Source: Candidatus Methylobacter favarea (GTDB lineage Bacteria > Pseudomonadota > Gammaproteobacteria > Methylococcales > Methylomonadaceae). From it: a stretch of 64,000 bases of DNA. The notes under the pieces are model-generated. The model ran no database searches, had not been told where the DNA came from, and was given only the letters and a program-made list of their open reading frames with translations. Each line of letters opens with the position of its first letter. Within the stretch, counting starts at the first letter, position 1. The position numbers and the translations under genes are program-made. The stretch lies in assembly GCF_902806695.1 (NCBI RefSeq), contig NZ_CADCXN010000069.1, positions 1-64,000 on the forward strand, written 5' to 3'. This document shows positions 51,513 to 63,979 of this stretch, piece after piece.

Positions 51513-54190
51513 TGGCCGATAACACAGCAGCATTTAAATCCGTACAAACTACCTGCCCTTATTGCGGCGTAGGCTGCGGTATTAATGCCTTGGTCGATGA
51601 ACAGACTCATCAGGTCGAAATAACCGGCAACCCGTCTCATCCGGCCAATTTTGGCCGCCTTTGCTCGAAAGGTTCGGCGCTGGGAGAAACGGTTGAACTT
51701 AAAGGCCGACTGCTGCAGCCCAGAGTGTATGGCCGTGAGGCCAGTTGGGGGGAAGCGCTGGATCTGGTGGCTGACTCTTTAATCAGTACGATTGAAAAAT
51801 ATGGGCCTGATGCTGTCGCTATTTATGGCTCGGGACAACTGCTGACTGAAGACTACTATGTGGCCAACAAGCTGATGAAGGGCTTTATCGGCAGCGGCAA
51901 TATGGATACCAACAGCCGCTTGTGCATGTCTTCTTCCGTGGCCGGCCATAAACGCGCTTTTGGTTCAGATACGGTTCCGGGCTGCTATGAAGATTTTGAA
52001 CAAGCCGAACTGATTATATTGATTGGCTCGAATACCGCCTGGTGCCATCCGGTCAGCTTTCAGCGTATCAGAGCCGCAAAAGAAGCCAATCCGCAGTTAA
52101 AAATTGTCGTTATCGATCCGCGCCGCACTGTCACCTGTGATATTGCTGATTTGCATTTACCGCTGGCAATAGGCAGCGATACCATCCTGTTTAATGGCCT
52201 GCTGCATTATCTTGGCAGGAAAGATCTGCAGAATCAGGCCTATATCGAAAAATATACCGAAGGTTTTTCCACCGCGCTGGAAGCTGCCGCCATTAGCAGC
52301 GGCACCATTGAAGGTGTTGCCGCGCAATGCCGGCTCAATGTAAATGATCTGCAACGCTTTTATCACTGGTTTGCCCGTCATGAAAAAGTCATGAGCCTGT
52401 ATAGTCAGGGTGTAAACCAGTCTTCTTCGGGTACTGACAAGGTCAATGCCATTATCAATTGCCACCTGGTCACCGGCAGAATTGGCAAGCCCGGCATGGG
52501 GCCTTTCTCGCTGACCGGACAGCCTAACGCGATGGGCGGCCGTGAAGTCGGCGGTTTATCGAATCAATTGGCCGCCCATATGGATTTTGCCCGTAACGAC
52601 GATATCGAGCGGGTAGGGCGTTTTTGGGGCAGTAAGACTATTGCCCGCAAACCCGGCTATCCCGCCGTGGAACTTTTCGACGCCATTCATGACGGCAAAG
52701 TAAAAGCCGTCTGGATTATGGGCACTAACCCGGCTGTCAGTCTGCCCAATGCCGACAAGGTCAAGCAGGCTTTACAGCACTGCGATTTTGTTGTTGTCTC
52801 GGACTGTATTGCCAATACCGATACCACAGCTCTGGCGCATGTATTGCTGCCGGCCCAGGGCTGGAGTGAAAAAGACGGCACCGTGACCAACTCCGAGCGC
52901 TGCATTTCCCGGCAGCGAGCCTTGTTCAGTCCTGCCGGCGGCGCCAAGCCCGACTGGTGGATAATCACTCAGGTCGCACGGCGCATGGGCTATGAACAGG
53001 CTTTTCATTATAAAAATACCGCCGAGATTTTCCGTGAACATGCCGCGCTTTCCGGGTTTGAAAACAATGCAGAGCAGGGCCTGCGCGATTTTGATATATC
53101 GGCTTTTGCTGATATCAGTCAGCAGGAATATGACAATTTCCAACCGATCCAATGGCCTGTAAATCGAACGCATCCACAGGGCAGGGCGCGGATTTTTGAT
53201 GACGGCAAATTTTATACCGCCACGGGCAAAGCCCGGTTTATTGCCATAGAGCCGAGGCTGCCTGTCAATCTGCCTGATAAAGTCTATCCTCTGGTACTGA
53301 ATACCGGTCGGCTGAGGGATCAGTGGCATACCATGACCCGCACCGCCATCGCCGCAAAGCTGAATCAGCACAAGCCCGAGCCTTTTGTTGAAGTGCACCC
53401 GACCGATGCAAGGCGCCACGAATTATTACCCAATACCCTGGCGACCATTGAAAGCCGGTGGGGTTCAATGGTCGCCCGTGTGCAGATCACTGACAGCCAG
53501 CAACAAGGCAGTCTGTTTGTGCCGATGCACTGGACGGGGCAATTAGCCAGCCGGGGACGTATGGGCGCCTTAGTCAATCCTGTTGTTGACCCGGTATCGA
53601 AACAGCCGGAATGCAAACATACGCCTGTCCGCATCGAGGCGTATCAGCCGGTTTGGCATGGCTTTATCCTGTCGCGGCGCGAGCTGAATATTACAGAACC
53701 TGAGTATCTGGTCAAAATCAAAGGCGAGCAATTCTACCGCTATGAACTGGCTGGTGAGACTTTGCCGGAAAACTGGCAAGATTGGGCCAGAAAAAACCTG
53801 TGGAACACACCGGTGGAAAATTCCCAGTGGCAGGAATATCAGGACTCCGGCATAAATAATTACAGGGCTGCGCACATTGTTGATAATCGTCTGGAAAGCT
53901 TGATTTTTATAGGGGGCGATATCAATCTTCCAGAACGCAGCTGGCTGACCAGTCTGTTTGCACATGCAGAATTAGAGAAAGATGACCGAAAATCCCTGCT
54001 TACGGGCCTGCCGCCTCTAGGTGTTCCCGATATAGGACCTGTCGTCTGCGCCTGCTTTAATGTAGGTGAAAAAACCATACAGACTGCTATCAGGGAAAAA
54101 AATCTTAGAACCCCTCAGCAGGTAGGCCAATATCTTAAGGCAGGTACCAATTGCGGCTCCTGTGTGCCTGAGATTAAGGCGCTGTTATAA
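51512..54190 (+). CDS. nasA: Assimilatory nitrate reductase catalytic subunit
   Basis: An 892-residue molybdopterin oxidoreductase reducing nitrate to nitrite. The N-terminal [4Fe-4S] motif CPYCGVGCGINALVDE plus LCSKG; NTDTTALAHVLLPAQGW and the MGD-binding domains follow; the last 60 residues form a BFD-type [2Fe-2S] domain (CACFNVGEKTIQTAI, TNCGSCVPEIKALL) that docks with the reductase. No signal peptide, so cytoplasmic. No nitrate transporter gene is in the operon within the window. Confidence 0.94.
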   Translation: MADNTAAFKSVQTTCPYCGVGCGINALVDEQTHQVEITGNPSHPANFGRLCSKGSALGETVELKGRLLQPRVYGREASWGEALDLVADSLISTIEKYGPDAVAIYGSGQLLTEDYYVANKLMKGFIGSGNMDTNSRLCMSSSVAGHKRAFGSDTVPGCYEDFEQAELIILIGSNTAWCHPVSFQRIRAAKEANPQLKIVVIDPRRTVTCDIADLHLPLAIGSDTILFNGLLHYLGRKDLQNQAYIEKYTEGFSTALEAAAISSGTIEGVAAQCRLNVNDLQRFYHWFARHEKVMSLYSQGVNQSSSGTDKVNAIINCHLVTGRIGKPGMGPFSLTGQPNAMGGREVGGLSNQLAAHMDFARNDDIERVGRFWGSKTIARKPGYPAVELFDAIHDGKVKAVWIMGTNPAVSLPNADKVKQALQHCDFVVVSDCIANTDTTALAHVLLPAQGWSEKDGTVTNSERCISRQRALFSPAGGAKPDWWIITQVARRMGYEQAFHYKNTAEIFREHAALSGFENNAEQGLRDFDISAFADISQQEYDNFQPIQWPVNRTHPQGRARIFDDGKFYTATGKARFIAIEPRLPVNLPDKVYPLVLNTGRLRDQWHTMTRTAIAAKLNQHKPEPFVEVHPTDARRHELLPNTLATIESRWGSMVARVQITDSQQQGSLFVPMHWTGQLASRGRMGALVNPVVDPVSKQPECKHTPVRIEAYQPVWHGFILSRRELNITEPEYLVKIKGEQFYRYELAGETLPENWQDWARKNLWNTPVENSQWQEYQDSGINNYRAAHIVDNRLESLIFIGGDINLPERSWLTSLFAHAELEKDDRKSLLTGLPPLGVPDIGPVVCACFNVGEKTIQTAIREKNLRTPQQVGQYLKAGTNCGSCVPEIKALL

Positions 54191-54522
54191 ATCACTAAAT
54201 TCCGCAAGTACAAGCTGATCGCAACGGCTTAAATGCCGATACAGTGGCCGCTGGACAAGAACATATTTATGCAGATCGTCCAAGTCATACTCATGCCGGG
54301 AAAGGCATCGGAGGTTTTTATCAGGCTTAGCAACTAAGCCTGGTATGTAGTGGTTTCAACTGATTCAGGCTTATAAACCAGAGGTTATATGTTTTTATGG
54401 ATATGCTGTAGTATGTTAACCGCGGGTTGAATCTAACAATTAATAATTACTTCATTTCGCGTTCCACTTTGATGCTAAAAAGAATTACTTTTTCTTGTCT
54501 CAATCTGAAGAGGGGTACACCA
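54191..54522. other. Intergenic between nasA and the secreted HbpS gene
   Basis: A 9-bp perfect hairpin CAGGCTTAG-CAA-CTAAGCCTG at 54322-54342 may end the nas transcript; no U-run follows. No gene seen. Confidence 0.5.
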
Positions 54523-55299
54523 ATGTTAAAAAAACTTACTATTTCAGCAGCCGTTGTCGCGCTTTGCGCTCTCCATAATAGCGCCAATGCCGATGATAGT
54601 CATGCCTGTAAAGGCTTACCTTCATTTGAAGACTTCAAAACTGCGCTAACAGCCGCACGAGGTCAGGAAAACGGCGGATTCGATTTCGATATGTGGGGAA
54701 CCCTTGTGAATCGTGATGGCGTAGTTTGCGCGCTTGCAAAAACAGGTTCTGACCGCGGTGATCAATGGCCGGGCAGCCGGGTAATTTCTGCGCAAAAGGC
54801 GAACACGGCTAACGCATTCAGTCTGCCGGGTTTCGCCTTGTCAACAGCGAATCTTTATTCAGCCACTCAACCTGGAGGCAGCTTGTTTGGATTGCAGGAA
54901 AGCAATCCTGTCGATACCGAGGCTGCATACAAAGGGCCATCAAAAAATTATGGCAAAGACTCCGATCCTTTAGTGGGCGAAAAAATCGGTGGCGTTAATG
55001 TTTTTGGCGGCGGACTGGCTTTATATAATGATCAGGGAGTTTTAATAGGCGCGATAGGCGTGAGCGGTGACAGTTCATGCGCTGACCATAATATTGCCTG
55101 GAGAACCCGGGATGCTTTAGGCCTTGACCATGTACCCGCAGGCGTGGGTGATATCACTCTGCCTCCGACTGCTTTCAAGGATAATATTATTTTTGATATT
55201 GCCGGTAACATCAGTGCAAGCGGCTGGGGTCATCCGGCCTGTGGCGGGAATAGCGCAACAGCAAATACTCAAGTTTTAGTTGACGCACCCTTAAACTAA
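54523..55299 (+). CDS. Secreted GlcG/HbpS family protein
   Basis: A 258-residue protein starting at ATG 54523 (GAAGAGG upstream). A signal peptide MLKKLTISAAVVALCALHNS with cleavage after ANA exports it. The mature part is a GlcG/HbpS (DUF336) domain expanded by loops: SFEDFKTALTAARGQENGGF, MWGTLVNRDGVVCALAKTGS, GGGLALYNDQGVLIGAIGVS and GDSSCADHNIAW. Several Cys could form disulfides. It is a longer, exported relative of the protein at 9946. Haem binding is known for HbpS, but substrate is not certain here. Confidence 0.85.
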   Translation: MLKKLTISAAVVALCALHNSANADDSHACKGLPSFEDFKTALTAARGQENGGFDFDMWGTLVNRDGVVCALAKTGSDRGDQWPGSRVISAQKANTANAFSLPGFALSTANLYSATQPGGSLFGLQESNPVDTEAAYKGPSKNYGKDSDPLVGEKIGGVNVFGGGLALYNDQGVLIGAIGVSGDSSCADHNIAWRTRDALGLDHVPAGVGDITLPPTAFKDNIIFDIAGNISASGWGHPACGGNSATANTQVLVDAPLN

Positions 55300-55316
55300 A
55301 AATTAATAATGCCAGA

Positions 55317-55345
55317 ATTGGGTTGCCATAGAGTGGCAACCCAAT
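55317..55345. terminator. Hairpin between convergent HbpS and multicopper oxidase genes
   Basis: ATTGGGTTGCCA-TAGAG-TGGCAACCCAAT is a 12-bp perfect stem shortly after the HbpS stop. A second hairpin, AACCGCTG/CAGCGGTT at 55431-55462, lies next to the oxidase stop. They probably end the two transcripts. Confidence 0.6.
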
Positions 55346-55489
55346 CTCGCTTATCGACTCGCCGCATCGGTAATATACCCGATAATAAACAGCTACCTCT
55401 ATGCACTTTATTTATCATGAAAGCACAAAGAACCGCTGCATAGATACAGGGCAACAGCGGTTACAAAGAAAACAAATACGTTAAAGCGA

Positions 55490-57268
55490 TTATGAACGTT
55501 TTTTTGTTAAAAACCATGTATTTGCTGCTTTCACCAAAGTTTCCACCAAGTTACGGGTGCGCTCATAAATCCAGCGCCGTTTGATTACCGCCATATAACT
55601 CAATAGTCCCAGAATAATACCCCAGGATAATTTTCCCATCACTGAACTTTCTGATGCGGTTGCAGCAGGAACAGGGGGATTTCTTACAAATTCATTGCGC
55701 ACAGCGACCTTGGCAGGCTGGTATGTTGCTTTCTGGTCAGTCAAGCCCAAACTTTGCCACGCATCAAAATCTTGCCAGATCGGATATTTTCTTTGCCAAA
55801 ATTCTTTAGTGAAGTAAGGTGCCAGGCTCATGCCGTGTAACTCGGGAATGCCTTTTTCATTAAGAAATTTTTTATATACGACTAAACTGATATCGCCGCC
55901 TTCAGCAACACCATTCGTAGTAAATGCTTTTTCCACATGATCATGAAACATCCATACCCCTTCGCCGAAACTGTGCAATCCGTCATCAACTCCGCTTAAT
56001 TCCAGATCCAGCCGCTGAGCGGGCTCTATGCCATGCACATCCCGGGTGATATAGGAACCCGGACCATTATCAACGCCATCATAGTGGGTTGCGGTAGGTT
56101 TGTGGCCATGCAAATGTAAAGCAAGGGTTTCCTGACCGCCATTGTAAACGCGCAGTTTAACCTTCTGATCCGGTTCTATTTCAATGAGCGATTCCCTTAA
56201 GGTATAGGGGAAAGAGCGGCCGTTAAGCATAAAGTAATCATCGGTGGCTTCGGTAACGTCATAATCCATATTCAGATGCTGCGCAATCAGGCGCGGATCA
56301 TTGGCTGATCTCGCGGCGACTTCATGCAGTTCCTTATCCGCAGTTTCATAATGCAGGTCATATTCTCTGGCATATTTTTCAAGAACAGCCACGGAAGGAT
56401 GACGCACCTGACCGGCGCCGACATTAAGAGTCTGCGGCCAATTGTTGGGACGATTTTCTTCTACGACAAAAATTCCCTGCAGCCCCATAGGAATATGGAC
56501 GTGAGGCTGGACATGGCAGTGATAATACATGGTGCCTGGTTGTCGTGGTTTAATGACATAGGTTTTACTGTCACCCGGCATAACATCCATCGAACTGGTT
56601 TGTCCAACGCCATCATTACCGCCGCCGCCATGATCCATAAAGGGGTGGTCAATTCCATGCAAGTGAATGGAGTGGGGTAAATAATGGGTGTTTTCCAATA
56701 TTATCCAGATTACGTCATCCTGCTCAACGCGAATGGCTGGCGATGGCACACGCAACAAGGAATTGGCTACGGGTTCATAAAGACTGAGAGTAGACATATC
56801 CCGTGTTTTGGGTGTAAAAACCCAAAAAGTGGGCTGAATTCCCGGCGCGATATCAAATGTGGTTACGGGTTCTTTGACTTCGGGCGAATGGCCATTGAGT
56901 TCAGCAACTTCAAGCTTGATAATGATTTTATCAGGATCGCCGTCGCCGTCAACATCGTCAGACATAGTAACTGCATCCGCGGCCAGCTGGGTCTCCATCA
57001 ATGTTTCCATGGAAATGTTATTGGTGCCCTTGACAAAGGCCGCAATGTCAGCAGGATTATCGGGGTTACAGAGCCGTGATTCCTGGATGGTGACGCCATC
57101 GATGACTTGTTCCTGGCGCCATTTTGGATCAGTAAATTCAGAACAGACTTCTTCCACAGCTCCCATCTTAACCTTGGCCGTAGGAGGCAAATCATTGGCT
57201 GCCTGACTCTCCGGATACATAAGGAATAAGGAAGCACTCCAAATAAGAGTAAGAAGTTTTTTGTGCAT
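55490..57268 (-). CDS. Multicopper oxidase with C-terminal membrane anchor
   Basis: A 592-residue exported protein with signal peptide MHKKLLTLIWSASLFLMYPE (cleavage near QAA). Two cupredoxin-like domains are seen: the first with HSIHLHGIDHPF and YYHCHVQPHVHIPMGLQGIF, the second with LALHLHGHKPTATHYDGVDN and WMFHDHVEKA. The HCH and paired HxH motifs supply type 1 and trinuclear copper ligands; the second domain has no Cys. An acidic DVDGDGDPDKI loop near residue 100 resembles a calcium site. A C-terminal helix (SWGIILGLLSYMAVI) and basic tail anchor it. The substrate may be metal ions or phenolics; not a standard CopA or CuNIR. Confidence 0.85.
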   Translation of the reverse strand: MHKKLLTLIWSASLFLMYPESQAANDLPPTAKVKMGAVEEVCSEFTDPKWRQEQVIDGVTIQESRLCNPDNPADIAAFVKGTNNISMETLMETQLAADAVTMSDDVDGDGDPDKIIIKLEVAELNGHSPEVKEPVTTFDIAPGIQPTFWVFTPKTRDMSTLSLYEPVANSLLRVPSPAIRVEQDDVIWIILENTHYLPHSIHLHGIDHPFMDHGGGGNDGVGQTSSMDVMPGDSKTYVIKPRQPGTMYYHCHVQPHVHIPMGLQGIFVVEENRPNNWPQTLNVGAGQVRHPSVAVLEKYAREYDLHYETADKELHEVAARSANDPRLIAQHLNMDYDVTEATDDYFMLNGRSFPYTLRESLIEIEPDQKVKLRVYNGGQETLALHLHGHKPTATHYDGVDNGPGSYITRDVHGIEPAQRLDLELSGVDDGLHSFGEGVWMFHDHVEKAFTTNGVAEGGDISLVVYKKFLNEKGIPELHGMSLAPYFTKEFWQRKYPIWQDFDAWQSLGLTDQKATYQPAKVAVRNEFVRNPPVPAATASESSVMGKLSWGIILGLLSYMAVIKRRWIYERTRNLVETLVKAANTWFLTKKRS

Positions 57269-57678
57269 GCTAGGACCTCGGTGAATACACTTTATACATA
57301 AGTTATAACGCGCTACTAAATAAAAGCGCTAGAGTCGTTATTTCTGCTATTTTAACTGAATACCGCGGAGAAGTCTTTCGTGGCGTTGGAAGATAACAGA
57401 GAAATAATGGGGATAGGTTTTGCATTAATGCGCTGTTTGAGCGATTTATATTAACAAAGTTCACTCAATTTAAGTGAACTGAAAGGAAGATAACTTTGAA
57501 GAAAATCACTCTTAATTATCCGATTTTCAATGGTGACCAAAGCCGGCAAATCGCCTGATCTTGTTCAGCAAATGAAGACCTCAGTTAATTCATGATTAAT
57601 GAAAAAGTCGAAACTCTTCTGGATATCGTTAATAATGTCCGATTATTTAATGGATAGGGTTGGATATAAACGCCGGAT
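57269..57678. other. Control region between the multicopper oxidase and smc
   Basis: About 410 bases with no gene. An exact inverted repeat, AGTTCACT-N7-AGTGAACT, at 57458-57480 looks like an operator; see separate entry. Confidence 0.5.
57458..57480. promoter_or_regulatory. Operator-like palindrome
   Basis: AGTTCACTCAATTTAAGTGA followed by ACT is a perfect 8-bp inverted repeat with a 7-bp spacer, a form common for dimeric repressors. It lies 190 bp before the oxidase start and 200 bp before smc; the regulator is unknown. Confidence 0.45.
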
Positions 57679-60600
57679 ATGAAGCTGGAAAAAATCAAAC
57701 TTGCAGGGTTTAAATCCTTTGTTGATCAGACGATAATTCCTGTTACCGGTAATTTGACAGCGATTGTCGGGCCCAATGGCTGCGGCAAATCCAATATTAT
57801 TGATGCCGTACGCTGGGTAATGGGCGAAAGTTCCGCCAAACATCTGCGCGGCGGCAGCATGGCCGATGTTATCTTTAACGGTTCCTCTACCCGCAAGCCG
57901 GTGAGCACGGCTTCGGTAGAGCTGGTTTTTGATAACAGCGCAGGCAAGGCGGGCGGCGAATATTCCCAGTACAGCACCATTGCGATTAAACGGCAAGTCA
58001 GTCGCGATGGACAGTCCCTGTTTTTGCTGAATGGCGCCCGCTGCCGGCGCAAGGATATTACCGATATTTTTCTTGGCACGGGTTTAGGTTCCAGAAGCTA
58101 CGCCATTATCGAGCAGGGCACTATATCGAGAATGGTTGAAGCGAAGCCGGAGGAATTAAGAATTCATATCGAAGAAGCGGCCGGCATTTCCAAATACAAG
58201 GAACGGCGCAGCGAGACTGAAACCCGTATGAAGCACACCCGGGAAAATCTGGAGCGGCTGGCTGATTTGCAAGAGGAAGTTGAAAAACAGCTTAAACATT
58301 TGCAAAAGCAAGCGGAAAAAGCGGAAAAATATACGCAACTGAAAAAGCAGGAGCGTCAGTTCAAACTAGAGCTGTTGGCGATGCGCTGGAGCAGCTATCA
58401 TCAGGCCGCGCAACAGCTGGAAATAAAATTGCAGGAAGCCGCTGCTGAACATAATCGCTTGTTTGTTCAATTACTGAACATCGATAATGCGCTGGAGGAA
58501 AAACGCGCTGAACATAAAACGCAACAGCGGCAATTAAACAGCCTGCAGGGCGATTATTACCATATTGTTGCAGAAGTCGGCAGCCTGGAACAGACGATTA
58601 AACACAATGAAAGCAACCATCAGTCTACCCGGCTTGAAATAAGCCGCTCACATGAGCAGTCAAGCCACTCACTGGCTGAGCTTCAAACCGATTTGCAGCA
58701 ACTGGAAGAAATCAAAGCGGCCTTGTTCGAAGCCGAAGCAGACTTGATTAATGCCGAGGAAAGACAAACGGAGATTTTACAGCATCAGCAGCAAACCCGG
58801 CAGCAAAGGACTGCCTGGCAGGAGCAATGGGAAGCCTACCGGACGTTAAGTTCAAAATACAAGGAACAGGCTGAAGTGCAGCGGGTCAAAACGGCGCAGC
58901 TGGAAAACCAGAACCGGCAGTTGCAAATTCGCCTGGATAAATTACATAACGAGCGCAATGAGCTGTCATCCAGCCGCTTGCAAAGCGAGATTGAGGTGCT
59001 GGATGGCGCTATTGAAACCATTGAATCGCAGCGAGCCGATCTACAAAGCCAGCTCGAACAGCTGCATCAGCAGATTCGCGACCATCGCCAGCAGCTAAAG
59101 CAGCTTCATGATGAATTGCATGACCGGCGTTCCGAAATACACACGGTGAAAGGTAAAATTACTTCGCTGGAACTATTGCAGCAACACGCCATGGGCAAAG
59201 ACAATAAAAATCTGGGAATGTGGCTGCAATCCGTGGGTCTGACCGATAATACGCGGCTGGCGGAATTCCTGGATGTGGAAGCCGGCTGGGAAAGCGCCGT
59301 TGAAACCGTTCTAGGCAGCTATCTGGAAGCTGTTTGCCTGGAAAGCGCCGATCAGATAATCCCGCATCTGGAGCGCATAATAGATGCATCGGTGACGCTA
59401 TTTGAAACCGGACCAGGAGCCATTTCCGGATCGGACAGCCGGCTTAGCCCATTGCTCGATAAGATAGCCGCACACCGGGATTTAAGCAATTTATTGACGG
59501 GCGTTTATTGTGCAGCGGATAGTAAAACGGCCCGGGAATTATCAGTCCAGCTAAAACTGCATGAGTCGATTATTAGCCCGGACGGCGCCTGGTTTGGGCC
59601 TGGCTGGGTAAAAATTCTTCGAACCAGGGACAGTAAAACCGGTATTTTGCAGCGTGAGAAGGAGCTAGGCTTATTAAGGCAGCGGCAGCAGCAGTTGCAG
59701 GATGAAATTGCAGCGTTTGAAGAGCAGCTGGAGACTACAGAAGCGAGCCTGAAAGATGCCGAAGTTAATCGCGAAGCCATCCAGCAGCAGGACGCTATTT
59801 TAAGCAGCGAGCTGTCGGCAAGAAATTCTGAACTCAGCGCGCATTCGGCGCGCCTGGAGCAACAGCAGCGCCGTCTGGATCAGGTTGATAATGAAATAGA
59901 AGACATACTCGCGGAAACCGGTGAAAATGCTGAACTGTTAGCCGCGTGCCGATTGCTGCAGGAAGAAGCCGAACAGGTGATACAGCAGCAGGAGCAAAAA
60001 AGGCAAAGCCTGGAAGCGCAAAATCAGGAGCTGCAGGCCCAGCAACAGCGCACCGAGCAAACCGTTAATGAAGCAAGACAGCAGGTGTATGCCGTTAAAA
60101 CCCGGATTGAGTCGCTGCGCTCTTCTGAAGCCTCAACTGCAAAACAAATTGCTCGATTACAGATTCAGTATCAGCAATTCACTGTGCGCATTGCTGAACT
60201 GGAGGATAAGCTGCAACAAACTTCGACGCCGTTGCAGGAAGAAAAAAATAAACTGGAACAGGCAGTTACAGACAAAAATCAGCTGGAGCTCAGGTTAAAA
60301 CAGCAGCGTATGCTTCAGGAAGAAATCGAATCTGCGCTAACGCAGTTATCTGAAGAACATGCCCGGGTACAGCAGACCCTGGGAAGACAGAAAGACGCGC
60401 TGGACAACCGGCGTTTTGAACTTCAGGAAAGTAAGGTTCGTCAACAGACAGTCGGCGAGCAGCTAAAGGAAATCGATGCCGATGCCGAACAGGTATTGAA
60501 AACCCTGCCTGAACAGGCCGATGAGCAAAGCTGGAAAAGAAAAGCCGACGATTTAAGCGGTCAAATTGAACGCCTGGGTACCATCAACCTGACAGCGATT

Positions 60601-61188
60601 GAAGAATATAAATTGCAATCCGAACGAATGAACTTTCTTAATGCCCAGCATGCGGATTTGATGGAAGCATTACAAATGCTGGATCAGGCGATTAATAAGA
60701 TTGATAAGGAAAGCAGGCTGCGTTTTAGAGAAACCTTCGATAAAATAAACAGCGGTTTGAGGGAAAAATTCCCTAAATTATTCGGCGGCGGCCAGGCTTA
60801 TCTGGAATTGACCGAACAGGACCTATTGGAAGCGGGAGTTAATATTATTGCCAGACCTCCCGGCAAAAGGAATAGCTCCATTCATTTATTGTCGGGTGGA
60901 GAAAAAGCCTTAACAGCCGTGGCGCTGGTGTTTTCAATTTTTGAACTTAATCCGGCGCCTTTTTGCCTTCTGGATGAGGTCGATGCGCCTCTTGATGATG
61001 CCAATGTCGGGCGGTTTTCAAAAATGGTTGAAGAAATGTCGGCATCAGTTCAATTTTTATATATTTCTCATAACAAGGCGACAATGGAAATTGCAAAACA
61101 ACTGGCAGGTGTTACTATGAAAGAACCGGGTGTGTCCCGGATGGTCGCAGTTGATATTGAAGAAGCAGTGAGTCTGGCGGAAAGCTGA
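57679..61188 (+). CDS. smc: Chromosome partition protein SMC
   Basis: An 1169-residue SMC ATPase for chromosome condensation and segregation. Walker A GPNGCGKSN is at residues 31-39; two long coiled coils (about 165-505 and 650-1000, rich in Gln, Glu and Leu) flank the hinge at about 510-650; signature LLSGGEKALTAVAL and Walker B FCLLDEVDAPLDD lie near residues 1070-1105. Most enteric bacteria use MukB instead; SMC is usual in other gammaproteobacteria. Its stop overlaps the zipA start (TGATG). Confidence 0.96.
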   Translation: MKLEKIKLAGFKSFVDQTIIPVTGNLTAIVGPNGCGKSNIIDAVRWVMGESSAKHLRGGSMADVIFNGSSTRKPVSTASVELVFDNSAGKAGGEYSQYSTIAIKRQVSRDGQSLFLLNGARCRRKDITDIFLGTGLGSRSYAIIEQGTISRMVEAKPEELRIHIEEAAGISKYKERRSETETRMKHTRENLERLADLQEEVEKQLKHLQKQAEKAEKYTQLKKQERQFKLELLAMRWSSYHQAAQQLEIKLQEAAAEHNRLFVQLLNIDNALEEKRAEHKTQQRQLNSLQGDYYHIVAEVGSLEQTIKHNESNHQSTRLEISRSHEQSSHSLAELQTDLQQLEEIKAALFEAEADLINAEERQTEILQHQQQTRQQRTAWQEQWEAYRTLSSKYKEQAEVQRVKTAQLENQNRQLQIRLDKLHNERNELSSSRLQSEIEVLDGAIETIESQRADLQSQLEQLHQQIRDHRQQLKQLHDELHDRRSEIHTVKGKITSLELLQQHAMGKDNKNLGMWLQSVGLTDNTRLAEFLDVEAGWESAVETVLGSYLEAVCLESADQIIPHLERIIDASVTLFETGPGAISGSDSRLSPLLDKIAAHRDLSNLLTGVYCAADSKTARELSVQLKLHESIISPDGAWFGPGWVKILRTRDSKTGILQREKELGLLRQRQQQLQDEIAAFEEQLETTEASLKDAEVNREAIQQQDAILSSELSARNSELSAHSARLEQQQRRLDQVDNEIEDILAETGENAELLAACRLLQEEAEQVIQQQEQKRQSLEAQNQELQAQQQRTEQTVNEARQQVYAVKTRIESLRSSEASTAKQIARLQIQYQQFTVRIAELEDKLQQTSTPLQEEKNKLEQAVTDKNQLELRLKQQRMLQEEIESALTQLSEEHARVQQTLGRQKDALDNRRFELQESKVRQQTVGEQLKEIDADAEQVLKTLPEQADEQSWKRKADDLSGQIERLGTINLTAIEEYKLQSERMNFLNAQHADLMEALQMLDQAINKIDKESRLRFRETFDKINSGLREKFPKLFGGGQAYLELTEQDLLEAGVNIIARPPGKRNSSIHLLSGGEKALTAVALVFSIFELNPAPFCLLDEVDAPLDDANVGRFSKMVEEMSASVQFLYISHNKATMEIAKQLAGVTMKEPGVSRMVAVDIEEAVSLAES

Positions 61189-61883
61189 TGGATAAAGAAA
61201 TATTGAGAATTGTAATCATTGCAACCGGTCTTGTAGTCATTATCGGCATGTTGTTATGGGCTTACCTGAAAAATAAAAAATCACGGCGGGATCTGGATTT
61301 TTTTAGTGACAACGACACCGTTAGCCATATTGATGAATCGTTAAAAGTTCATACTGATAACGATGACTTTGACATTGTGCCGTTAGGGTCTGCGAAACAC
61401 AGTAGCGGAGGTGACAAATCCAAGAGATATTATGGGCATCATGACGATTATGAGGCGCCGGAAGCCGAAGAAATTGAGCCGCCGCCACGCTTTGTTGCTC
61501 CCGCCATCATTCAGTTCAGCCTTGTCGCCAAAGCCGAGCAGGGGTTTAAGGGCACCGACTTGGTTAATGCCTTTGAGCTGGTTGGCCTTGAATATGGCAA
61601 TTTAAAAATATTTGAGCGCGTGGATGCCAACCGCTTAGTGGATTTCGGCGTGGCCTGCATGGTTGCGCCAGGCACTTTTCCGGATAAAAACCTGGAATCC
61701 TTCTATTGTCCGGGACTAGTATTTTTCATGCAGCCCGGGGAACTGGATAATGCCCAGGCGGTTTTTGACGATTACATAGAAACCATTCAGTTGCTGGCTA
61801 CACAACTGGGTGGGGTTGTCCGTGATCATCAAAGCCAGCCGCTAACGGACGCTACTATTCAATTAATACGTCAAAGCCTGTGA
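61188..61883 (+). CDS. zipA: Cell division protein ZipA
   Basis: A 231-residue divisome protein with an N-terminal membrane anchor (ILRIVIIATGLVVIIGMLLW), a charged linker and a C-terminal FtsZ-binding domain from about residue 105 (IIQFSLVAKAEQGFKGTDLV, VDFGVACMVAPGTFPDKNLE, YCPGLVFFMQPGELDN). It tethers FtsZ to the membrane. The linker is shorter than in E. coli. Translation is coupled to smc by the TGATG overlap. Confidence 0.93.
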   Translation: MDKEILRIVIIATGLVVIIGMLLWAYLKNKKSRRDLDFFSDNDTVSHIDESLKVHTDNDDFDIVPLGSAKHSSGGDKSKRYYGHHDDYEAPEAEEIEPPPRFVAPAIIQFSLVAKAEQGFKGTDLVNAFELVGLEYGNLKIFERVDANRLVDFGVACMVAPGTFPDKNLESFYCPGLVFFMQPGELDNAQAVFDDYIETIQLLATQLGGVVRDHQSQPLTDATIQLIRQSL

Positions 61884-61933
61884 AACACCCAGGGCTAAAA
61901 GCTAAAGCCGCAAGGCGCCAGACCGGAAAGTAG

Positions 61934-63979
<2,046 letters not shown>

